A stretch of 64,000 nucleotides of DNA. Source: Bacteroidales bacterium. Lineage in GTDB: Bacteria; Bacteroidota; Bacteroidia; Bacteroidales; UBA3663. Every line of letters begins with the position of its first letter. Positions within the stretch are counted from its first letter, which is position 1. Location of the stretch: positions 1-64,000 of the forward strand of contig JAFSKF010000028.1 of NCBI GenBank assembly GCA_017449065.1. The letters run 5' to 3'. A program made the position numbers and the translations under genes. The notes beneath the pieces are model-generated. The model saw only the letters and a list, made by a program, of their open reading frames with translations. It ran no database searches and was not told where the DNA came from. Positions 55,486 to 62,416 of this stretch are shown here, piece by piece.

Positions 55486-56127
55486 ATGTCACGACTCAGC
55501 GATTTATACAAAGCAATGGAAACATTGCGGAAAGAAGGTCTCTCTCTGAATGATGATTTAGAGAGACAGGTAAGTGAATTGGAAGAAGACATCATCAAAA
55601 AAGAGATTCTTCCGGTAGTAACGGAAACCATTGAGCCTGCTTTGAAGCAGGTTCAACGTGAGCTAGTACTGGTGGTTGACTATCACCCAGGTCTGCCTAT
55701 TAGCGTATCGTTGTCACGTAAGACAAACATCACAGAACTGATTGATGCCAAGCGTCTGGAAGCAGATCCCGAGGTGGAACACAAGGAGTTTGGCCCAAGG
55801 AAAACCAAGAGAACGCAGATTGCTCCAAAGACAGGGTTATGCATCCGTAGAAAAGACGGTTCTATTCTTCAAGAACACGATGCTGCCACCACATTCACCT
55901 CTGCAATTATTGAGGCAGGTTTGTTAAAAGTTCGAGAGTTGGACGTCAAATTCTGTCGCATCAACGTAGTCTCAACAACTAAAGACAAAAAGTATGGTCA
56001 TGCCCAGCGCGAAGCTGCTCCTGGCCTATATGTCTTAACACATAGCAGTACGAAAGACAAAAAGAAAATCTTGGATAAGATTAACACAACTCTAAAAATG
56101 GGTTGGAAAGTTGAAATAGTCAAATAA
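55486..56127 (+). CDS. Unknown protein of the defence operon
   Basis: I do not recognise this 213-residue protein. An N-terminal acidic helical segment (LNDDLERQVSELEEDIIKKE) could form a coiled coil. The second half has the layout TGLCIRRKDGSILQEHDAATTF, SAIIEAGLLKVREL, APGLYVLTHSSTKDKKKIL and KMGWKVEIV, similar to a small domain found at the C-termini of various restriction-associated proteins. The match is from memory of the pattern only. It starts four bases after the SIR2 stop, so it belongs to the same operon. Confidence 0.6.
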   Translation: MSRLSDLYKAMETLRKEGLSLNDDLERQVSELEEDIIKKEILPVVTETIEPALKQVQRELVLVVDYHPGLPISVSLSRKTNITELIDAKRLEADPEVEHKEFGPRKTKRTQIAPKTGLCIRRKDGSILQEHDAATTFTSAIIEAGLLKVRELDVKFCRINVVSTTKDKKYGHAQREAAPGLYVLTHSSTKDKKKILDKINTTLKMGWKVEIVK

Positions 56128-56136
56128 GAATACGAA

Positions 56137-56322
56137 ATGATTTATAAAGAGCTAGTACCCAATTCCGAAGACCGCATTATGTGTGTAAAAGTAGGAAAAG
56201 TAAAAAGGGAGAATCTTTATGAGATGACTCGTAAGTATTGGAAGGTTGATATAAACCGTGCAAGAAGGGCTACCCATGTTCTTGCCATCGTTAACGAAAT
56301 ATGGACAAAGAGAACAAATTGA
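56137..56322 (+). pseudogene. Small ORF apparently truncated at the RhuM gene
   Basis: The 61-residue product reads MIYKELVPNSEDRIMCVKVG and then KVKRENLYEMTRKYWKVDIN, RARRATHVLAIVNEI. It ends WTKRTN in the sequence that also begins the RhuM gene (ATG at 56301). The YEMTRKYWKVDINRARRAT pattern resembles the opening of a longer small domain that would normally continue after the AIVN strand. I infer that the 3' half was lost when the RhuM gene joined here. It could instead be a genuine short protein. Confidence 0.45.
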
Positions 56323-57284
56323 TACTGTATAAGGATGAGGAAGGCAGAGTGAGCGTGAATACGCGCTTTGCTGATGAGGACTTGTGGCTAACTCAAGCAC
56401 AACTGGTGGAAATCTATCAGTCGAGCAAGTCGAATGTGAGTGAACACCTGACAAACATCTTTGCAGACAAAGAACTGGAGTACGACGCAGTTGTTCGGAA
56501 ATTCCGAACAACTGCCGCGGACGGCAAGAATTATCAAGTCTTGCATTACAATCTTGATGTTGTCATTGCTCTGGGATACCGCGTTCAGTCAGCTGTCGCT
56601 GTACGCTATCGTCGCTGGGCTACCCGCATCCTGCATGAGTATATTCAGAAAGGGTTTGCCCTGAACGATGAACGTCTGAAGCAAGGAGGAAACCGCTACT
56701 TCAAGGAATTGCTCCAGCGCATTCGTGACATCCGTAGCAGCGAACGAAACTTCTATCAGCAAGTGACGGATATTTACGCTACTTCAACGGATTACGATCC
56801 AAGGGCGAAGATGACAAAGCTGTTCTTCGCCACGGTTCAGAATAAGATGCATTATGCCGTGCATGAACATACGGCAGCAGAGCTGATTTATGAGCGGGTG
56901 GACAATGAGAAACCGTTTGTGGGAATGACGAACTTCAAAGGCAACTATGTGACACGTGATGACGTGAAGATTGCCAAGAACTATCTGACGGAGATAGAGC
57001 TGCAGCGGCTGAATCTGCTGACCTCACAATTCCTCGACTATGCAGAATTTCAGGCCCTTGAACAGAATCCCATGACGATGGCAGATTGGATTCAGGCTCT
57101 TGACGACCAGATTCTACGTCTTCGCAAGGACATCCTCACGGGAAACGGTACCATCTCACACCAAGAGGCCATTGAGAAGGCTGAACGAGAGTTTGAGATA
57201 TATCGTGAGCGTGAAATGCGACTATTGGAGAGCGATTTTGACAAAGCGGTCAAGGGGCTTCTGGATAAGAGTAACGACAACTGA
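56301..57284 (+). CDS. rhuM: RhuM-family protein
   Basis: The 327-residue protein shows the RhuM/virulence-associated family pattern: YKDEEGRVSVNTRFADEDLW, LTQAQLVEIYQSSKSNVSEH, DGKNYQVLHYNLDVVIALGY, VRYRRWATRILHEYIQKGFAL and a C-terminal helical part. The N-terminal portion contains an HTH-like segment. The family is often found beside type I or other R-M genes in Bacteroidetes; its activity is not established. It overlaps the truncated small ORF by 22 bp and is the last gene of the defence block. Confidence 0.88.
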   Translation: MDKENKLILYKDEEGRVSVNTRFADEDLWLTQAQLVEIYQSSKSNVSEHLTNIFADKELEYDAVVRKFRTTAADGKNYQVLHYNLDVVIALGYRVQSAVAVRYRRWATRILHEYIQKGFALNDERLKQGGNRYFKELLQRIRDIRSSERNFYQQVTDIYATSTDYDPRAKMTKLFFATVQNKMHYAVHEHTAAELIYERVDNEKPFVGMTNFKGNYVTRDDVKIAKNYLTEIELQRLNLLTSQFLDYAEFQALEQNPMTMADWIQALDDQILRLRKDILTGNGTISHQEAIEKAEREFEIYREREMRLLESDFDKAVKGLLDKSNDN

Positions 57285-57336
57285 AAGGACGTAGGCTATG
57301 TCCTAACATCTTCGATTATGCAGAAAATGTAACATA

Positions 57337-58056
57337 ATGAAACAACTTGTAAAAAGAGCAATCGTGGTCGGTGCGTCGTCGGGCATCGGACTTGAAGTGG
57401 CTAAGATACTGATGGAACAGGGATGGACCGTTGGAGTAGCGGCCAGACGAGTTGAATTGTTGCAAGGTATCGGAGCTGCGGCAGAGGAACGTATCGACGT
57501 AACGGCTGCTGATGCAACTCAAAACTTGCGGCGGCTTATCGACAGGTTAGGCGGTATGGACCTGTTTTTCTATACTTCGGGCATAGGCAAACAGAATCGG
57601 GAACTGGCAGAGGAGATAGAACTGGCAACGGTACAGACGAACGGTGTCGGTTTTATGCGGATGATAGGTGAGGCATATCGTTACTTTGCCCATCAAGGGA
57701 GCGGACATATAGCTGTCATCACATCGATAGCCGGAACGAAAGGTCTTGGTCCTGCACCGGCCTATTCTGCCACAAAAGCGATGCAGAACGTATATCTGCA
57801 GGCACTTGAGCAACAGGCCCGAAGCCGGGGTCTGAATATCTGTTTTACGGATGTCCGTCCGGGCTTTGTCGATACTGCCCTTCTGAACGGCGACTTTCAC
57901 TACCCCATGATGCTTCGGCCGGAGAAGGTGGCACAAGAGATAGTCTATGCCATCAACCACCGCCAGCATATCCGAGTTATCGACTGGAAATACCGGATCC
58001 TGACAGCCATCTGGCGGGGAATCCCAAGATGGCTGTGGAGAAGACTCAGATTGTGA
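57337..58056 (+). CDS. Short-chain dehydrogenase/reductase
   Basis: The 239-residue SDR protein has the cofactor motif VVGASSGIGLEVAK, and the catalytic set S130 (VITSIAG), Y143 and K147 (YSATKAMQ). The C-terminus is basic and hydrophobic (LTAIWRGIPRWLWRRLRL), suggesting membrane association. The substrate is unknown. A 53-bp gap follows the defence operon, so it marks the return to ordinary chromosome. Confidence 0.88.
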   Translation: MKQLVKRAIVVGASSGIGLEVAKILMEQGWTVGVAARRVELLQGIGAAAEERIDVTAADATQNLRRLIDRLGGMDLFFYTSGIGKQNRELAEEIELATVQTNGVGFMRMIGEAYRYFAHQGSGHIAVITSIAGTKGLGPAPAYSATKAMQNVYLQALEQQARSRGLNICFTDVRPGFVDTALLNGDFHYPMMLRPEKVAQEIVYAINHRQHIRVIDWKYRILTAIWRGIPRWLWRRLRL

Positions 58057-58150
58057 TAATCATATACAACTTTATATAATAATCATTTGCCATTTTGCAT
58101 ATCAAGTGGTGCAATGTGGATAGCATAATGGAGAATCTGTTACTTTTTAG

Positions 58151-58176
58151 TCGGCGAAATTTGGTGGTTTCGCCGA
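58151..58176 (+). promoter_or_regulatory. Operator-like inverted repeat over the -33 element
   Basis: TCGGCGAAA (58151-58159) and TTTCGCCGA (58168-58176) are perfect 9-bp arms with an 8-base centre that contains the TTTG of the promoter (58160-58163). A protein bound here would block the promoter at 58160-58191. It might instead be a short terminator for the SDR gene. Confidence 0.55.
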
Positions 58177-58191
58177 TTATTAGTATCTTTG
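58160..58191 (+). promoter_or_regulatory. Promoter of the DUF1846-purC operon
   Basis: TTTG at 58160-58163, 20-bp spacer and TATCTTTG at 58184-58191: a full consensus match, 26 bp before the ATG at 58217. Confidence 0.75.
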
Positions 58192-58216
58192 CACGCGTTA
58201 TTTGTTTTAAAAGAAA

Positions 58217-59683
58217 ATGAAAATCGGTTTTGATAACGAGAAGTATTTGAGGATACAATCCGAACATATCAAGGATCGTATCGCACAGTTTGGCAACAAA
58301 TTGTATCTGGAGTTAGGGGGAAAGTTGTTCGATGACCATCACGCAAGCCGCGTATTGCCGGGATTCCAGCCCGATAGCAAGCTGCGCATGTTGAAGCAGT
58401 TGGCCAATAGTGCGGAAATCGTCATTGTAATCAGCGCGAAGGATATTGAAAAGAATAAGGTGCGTCAGGACTTGGGCATCACTTACGATGAGGATGTCTT
58501 GCGACTGCGCAACGAATTCCAGCAGCGTGGATTTCTGGTCAGTTCGGTGGTAATTACCCACTATAACGGACAAAGTTCTGCCGATGCCTATCGTTTGCGT
58601 CTGGAGCGTCTGGGTATTAAGGCTTATTATCACTACACCATCGAGGGTTATCCGAACAATGTGGCGCTGATTGACAGCGACGAGGGTTTCGGCAAGAACG
58701 ATTATGTGGAGACCTCGCGTCCGCTGGTGATTGTTACGGCACCTGGACCCGGTAGCGGTAAGATGGCTGTCTGTCTGAGCCAGCTCTACAACGAGCACAA
58801 GCGCGGCATCACGGCCGGTTATGCCAAGTTCGAGACCTTCCCCGTGTGGAGCTTGCCGCTGAAGCATCCGGTGAATATCGCCTACGAAGCTGCTACGGCC
58901 GACCTCAACGACGTGAACATGATCGACCCGTTCCACATGGAGGCCTACGGAAAATTGGCTATCAACTATAATCGTGACATCGAGATCTTCCCCGTATTGA
59001 AGGTGCTGTTCGAGGGTATTTACGGCGAAAGTCCATATAAGTCGCCTACCGATATGGGCGTGAATATGGTGGGCTTCTGCATCAGCGACGACGAGGTGTG
59101 CTGCGAGGCATCGAAACAGGAGATTATCCGTCGCTACTATACGGCCCTGAACCATATGGCAGAAGGTGCCGGCAACGAAGCAGAAGTGCAGAAGATTCAG
59201 CTACTGTTCCAGCAGGCCAAGATCTCGACCGACGACCGCAAGTGTACGGTGGCAGCCAAGAAGCGTAGGACAGAGGCAGGTGTGGATTGTTCGGCCATTG
59301 AGCTGCACGACGGCACAATCATTACAGCATCGTCGAGTCCGCTGTTAGGGACATCGGCTTCGCTATTGCTGAACGCCATGAAGCATCTGGCAGGCATCGA
59401 CCACGAACTGAAGCTCATTCCGCAAGACCTGATCGAGCCGATACAGAAGACGAAGGTGGATTATCTGGGCGGACGCAATCCGCGTTTGCATACCGATGAG
59501 GTGCTGGTAGCCCTTTCGGTGTTGAGCAAGAGCGATGAGAACTGTCGTCGGGCCCTTTCGCAACTGCCGGAATTGAGAGGCTGTCAGGCACACACCACCG
59601 TGATGGTGAGCGATGTGGATCGGACTATCTTCAAGAAACTGGGCGTAGGTTTGACGTGTGATCCTGCCCGCAAGAACAATTAA
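58217..59683 (+). CDS. DUF1846 protein
   Basis: The 488-residue protein is a DUF1846 family member: MKIGFDNEKYLRIQSEHIKD, LYLELGGKLFDDHHASRVLP, VIVISAKDIEKNKVRQDLGI and TAPGPGSGKMAVCLSQLYNEHK, a Gly-rich P-loop-like segment near residue 175. Crystal structures of the family exist, but its biological role is unknown. It precedes purC by 27 bp, behind one strong promoter. Confidence 0.88.
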   Translation: MKIGFDNEKYLRIQSEHIKDRIAQFGNKLYLELGGKLFDDHHASRVLPGFQPDSKLRMLKQLANSAEIVIVISAKDIEKNKVRQDLGITYDEDVLRLRNEFQQRGFLVSSVVITHYNGQSSADAYRLRLERLGIKAYYHYTIEGYPNNVALIDSDEGFGKNDYVETSRPLVIVTAPGPGSGKMAVCLSQLYNEHKRGITAGYAKFETFPVWSLPLKHPVNIAYEAATADLNDVNMIDPFHMEAYGKLAINYNRDIEIFPVLKVLFEGIYGESPYKSPTDMGVNMVGFCISDDEVCCEASKQEIIRRYYTALNHMAEGAGNEAEVQKIQLLFQQAKISTDDRKCTVAAKKRRTEAGVDCSAIELHDGTIITASSSPLLGTSASLLLNAMKHLAGIDHELKLIPQDLIEPIQKTKVDYLGGRNPRLHTDEVLVALSVLSKSDENCRRALSQLPELRGCQAHTTVMVSDVDRTIFKKLGVGLTCDPARKNN

Positions 59684-59710
59684 CAGAAAATAAACAATTC
59701 CAATATAACA

Positions 59711-60658
59711 ATGAATGCTTTAACTCGTACCGACTTCAACTTCAAGGGTCAGAAGTCCGTTTATCACGGCAAAGTCCGTGACGTTTACAACATCAACGAC
59801 GACCTGATGGTTATGGTGGCTACCGACCGTATTTCGGCTTTCGATGTTATTCTTCCGAAAGGAATCCCGTTCAAGGGTCAGGTGCTTAACCAGATTGCCG
59901 CCAAGTTCCTGGATGCCACCAGCGACATCGTTCCTAACTGGAAACTGGCTACTCCCGATCCGATGGTTACCGTCGGCCTGAAGGCAGAGGGCTTCCGTGT
60001 GGAAATGATTATTCGTGGCTACCTGACCGGTTCTGCTTGGCGCGAATATAAGAACGGCAGCCGCGAACTGTGCGGCGTGAAGTTGCCGGAAGGCATGAAG
60101 GAGAACCAAAAGTTCCCGACTCCAATCATCACTCCGACCACGAAGGCCGATGAGGGTCACGATCAGAACATCTCGAAGGAAGAGATTATTGCTCAAGGTC
60201 TGGTGAGCAAGGAGGACTACGAGCAGATGGAGAAATATACCTATGCCCTTTTCGAGCGCGGAACGGAAATCGCAGCCAAGAAGGGACTGATTCTGGTGGA
60301 TACAAAGTACGAGTTCGGCAAACGCGACGGTAAGGTGATTCTGATTGACGAGATCCATACTCCCGACTCATCGCGCTACTTCTATGCAGAGGGTTATGAG
60401 GAGAAGTTTGCGGCTGGACAGCCTCAGAAGCAACTCTCGAAGGAGTTTGTGCGCCAGTGGCTGATTGAGCATAACTTCATGAACGAGCCGGGTCAGGTGA
60501 TGCCCGAAATTACCGACGAGTATGCCGTAAGCGTGAGCGACCGCTACATCGAACTTTACGAACACATTGTAGGAGAGAAGTTCGAGAAGGCTGCCAATGC
60601 CGAGAATCTGGCTGCCCGCATAGAAAAGAACGTTTCCGATTATCTGGCAACTCTGTAA
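59711..60658 (+). CDS. purC: SAICAR synthase
   Basis: The 315-residue enzyme couples CAIR and aspartate in purine synthesis. It shows [39 protein letters not shown], the substrate region [15 protein letters not shown] and [14 protein letters not shown]. It is the long form common in Bacteroidetes. The HPr-kinase-like gene starts five bases after its stop. Confidence 0.95.
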   Translation: MNALTRTDFNFKGQKSVYHGKVRDVYNINDDLMVMVATDRISAFDVILPKGIPFKGQVLNQIAAKFLDATSDIVPNWKLATPDPMVTVGLKAEGFRVEMIIRGYLTGSAWREYKNGSRELCGVKLPEGMKENQKFPTPIITPTTKADEGHDQNISKEEIIAQGLVSKEDYEQMEKYTYALFERGTEIAAKKGLILVDTKYEFGKRDGKVILIDEIHTPDSSRYFYAEGYEEKFAAGQPQKQLSKEFVRQWLIEHNFMNEPGQVMPEITDEYAVSVSDRYIELYEHIVGEKFEKAANAENLAARIEKNVSDYLATL

Positions 60659-60663
60659 ACCGT

Positions 60664-61626
60664 ATGGCAAAGCACTGTGTGGTGGCCGGTCTGCACTTCG
60701 TAATCGATACCGACGACAAGGAGTTGCTGGATGTGCTGGCCCAGCGATATGCAATCTTCAGTCGTAGTGCCTCAGCAATCGCTGGGGTGCCGGTGCTTTT
60801 CACGTTGAGCCAGACAGAGCGTTTCGAACCTTTGGCGGATGCCCATGTGATGTCGGAATTTGAGTGCGAAGGCGCCTGGTGCGTCTATTCGGAAACCGAC
60901 ACGCAGGTGCAGATTTCCCTGTTGGACGAAAAGACGCGCGAGCCGCAAGCCCAGATGCAGAGTGACAATCACTTTCGCGAGGCCAGATGCTGGCTGTCGG
61001 GTGAGGTGTGGCAAAGGGAATACTGCTATAACAATTTCCTGATGATGCTGTTCGCTTTTGCTTCGATGGACCAGCAGACACTCCTGTTCCACGCTTCGGT
61101 GATAGAACGCAACGGAAAGGCTTACCTCTTTCTGGCCAAGAGCGGTACGGGGAAGAGCACCCATTCGACCCTTTGGCTGACACACGTGCCTGGTTGCCAG
61201 CTGGTGAACGACGACAATCCTGCCGTTGGCATCCGCAACGGCGAAGTGATTGTGTATGGCACCCCCTGGAGCGGAAAAACGCCTTGTTACAGGGATATAC
61301 AGTTCCCCGTGGGAGGTTTCGTGCAGATAACGCGCGATGCTACGAACCATATTCAACGTGATGGCGTGGTGCCGTCGTTTGCTGCGTTGCTGACCTCTTG
61401 TTCGGGCGTGAAGTGGGACAAGCGGCTCTATCGGGCACAAGGCGATACGATTTCGACGATTGTCGGCAAAGTGCCCGTCTATACTTTGGGCTGCACACCA
61501 TACAGGGAAGCTGCGGTGGTTTGTGCCCAGGGCGTTGGTGCGTGGAACGGAGAATCGGACGGCGATTTCGAAAAGAATAGCCAGAGCATGAAGCCGTCGG
61601 GCGTTAAATTGCCAGAGGAAAGATAG
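60664..61626 (+). CDS. HPr kinase/PEPCK-like P-loop protein
   Basis: The 320-residue protein has a P-loop FLAKSGTGKSTHS (residues 157-169), a following NDDNPAVGI (about 182-190) like the metal-binding Asp of HprK, and YGTPWSGKTPCYRD. The first 120 residues form an all-beta lead-in with no known motif. HprK-like proteins occur in peptide-maturation clusters (for example in lasso-peptide operons, where one phosphorylates the precursor). With the PqqD-like gene two downstream, a kinase role on a peptide is plausible but unproven. It is tightly spaced to purC. Confidence 0.8.
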   Translation: MAKHCVVAGLHFVIDTDDKELLDVLAQRYAIFSRSASAIAGVPVLFTLSQTERFEPLADAHVMSEFECEGAWCVYSETDTQVQISLLDEKTREPQAQMQSDNHFREARCWLSGEVWQREYCYNNFLMMLFAFASMDQQTLLFHASVIERNGKAYLFLAKSGTGKSTHSTLWLTHVPGCQLVNDDNPAVGIRNGEVIVYGTPWSGKTPCYRDIQFPVGGFVQITRDATNHIQRDGVVPSFAALLTSCSGVKWDKRLYRAQGDTISTIVGKVPVYTLGCTPYREAAVVCAQGVGAWNGESDGDFEKNSQSMKPSGVKLPEER

Positions 61627-61657
61627 TTCCAGCTTTTACCGTTGTAAACGAAAAGAC

Positions 61658-62122
61658 ATGCAAACAATCCAGTTGCCCAACGAGGTGTTTTTGGAAGAAG
61701 TCCGCTTTCAGCTGAAGGCCGGACACACCGCAACCTTCAAGGTGCGAGGCTGGAGTATGCGTCCTTTCCTGGAGCATGCACGTGATAAGGTGCTGCTCGT
61801 ATCGCCCGAAAAACGCCCGGTTAAAGAGGGCGAAGTGGCTTTGGTGCTGGCGAACGACAAGCGGTACGTGCTGCATCGGGTGATAGATATTGACGAACAT
61901 GGCAACTGCACCCTTTGGGGTGACGGAAATATAGTTGGCAGAGAGTATTGCACGCCGGACAACGTGATCGGAGTGGCACAAGGCTTCTACATCGGAGAGA
62001 AAGACCGATACTATGATGTGGATGGCAAAGCCTGGCGCTGGTACAGTTGGTTCTGGATGCACACAACCTGGATGAGGCGCTATCTGCTGTTTATTTACCG
62101 AGTGTGTTACAAATTGTTTTAA
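61658..62122 (+). CDS. S24/S26-family peptidase, Ser/His signal-peptidase-like
   Basis: The 154-residue protein has the S26-type nucleophile Ser33 (VRGWSMRPFL) and, in place of the usual bacterial Lys, the His73 of YVLHRVIDID, as in archaeal and ER signal peptidases. LWGDGNIVGREY follows. A hydrophobic, basic C-terminal stretch (WYSWFWMHTTWMRRYLLFIY) may anchor it to the membrane. It may cleave a leader peptide or a secreted substrate of the neighbouring exporter. It starts 31 bp after the HprK-like gene. Confidence 0.78.
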   Translation: MQTIQLPNEVFLEEVRFQLKAGHTATFKVRGWSMRPFLEHARDKVLLVSPEKRPVKEGEVALVLANDKRYVLHRVIDIDEHGNCTLWGDGNIVGREYCTPDNVIGVAQGFYIGEKDRYYDVDGKAWRWYSWFWMHTTWMRRYLLFIYRVCYKLF

Positions 62123-62139
62123 CTTATAATGATACAAGT

Positions 62140-62409
62140 ATGAAACTGAAGGATGGATTTGGATTGCGCACCGTGTGCGGAGAAAAAGTCCTGGTAGCTG
62201 AGGGCATCGAAAACATCGATTACAGCAAGATTATCAGTCTGAATGAAACCGCTGCCTTTTTGTGGGAAAATCTGGAAGGCAAGGACTTTCAGGTGGAAGA
62301 TATGGTGGATCTGCTGACAAGAGATTACGATGTTCCTACAGATGTGGCATTCAACGACTGCTCGGAGCTCTTGAAGCAGTGGATTGATGCTGAGCTGGTT
62401 ATAAAATAA
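62140..62409 (+). CDS. PqqD-like peptide-binding protein
   Basis: The 89-residue protein has the PqqD (RiPP recognition element) layout: LKDGFGLRTVCGEKVLVAEG (beta strands), ISLNETAAFLWENLEGKDF and DLLTRDYDVPTDVAFNDCSE as winged helices. Such proteins bind leader peptides of ribosomally made natural products for modifying enzymes or peptidases. The ATG at 62140 is chosen because the longer open frame from 62047 overlaps the peptidase gene. The exporter starts seven bases on. Confidence 0.82.
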   Translation: MKLKDGFGLRTVCGEKVLVAEGIENIDYSKIISLNETAAFLWENLEGKDFQVEDMVDLLTRDYDVPTDVAFNDCSELLKQWIDAELVIK

Positions 62410-62416
62410 AAAAGGT

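Noticed and set aside
45882..57284. Canonical DISARM or BREX operon
   Set aside because: drmA, drmB, pglZ, brxC and brxL are not present; only the methyltransferase, PLD and SNF2 functions overlap.
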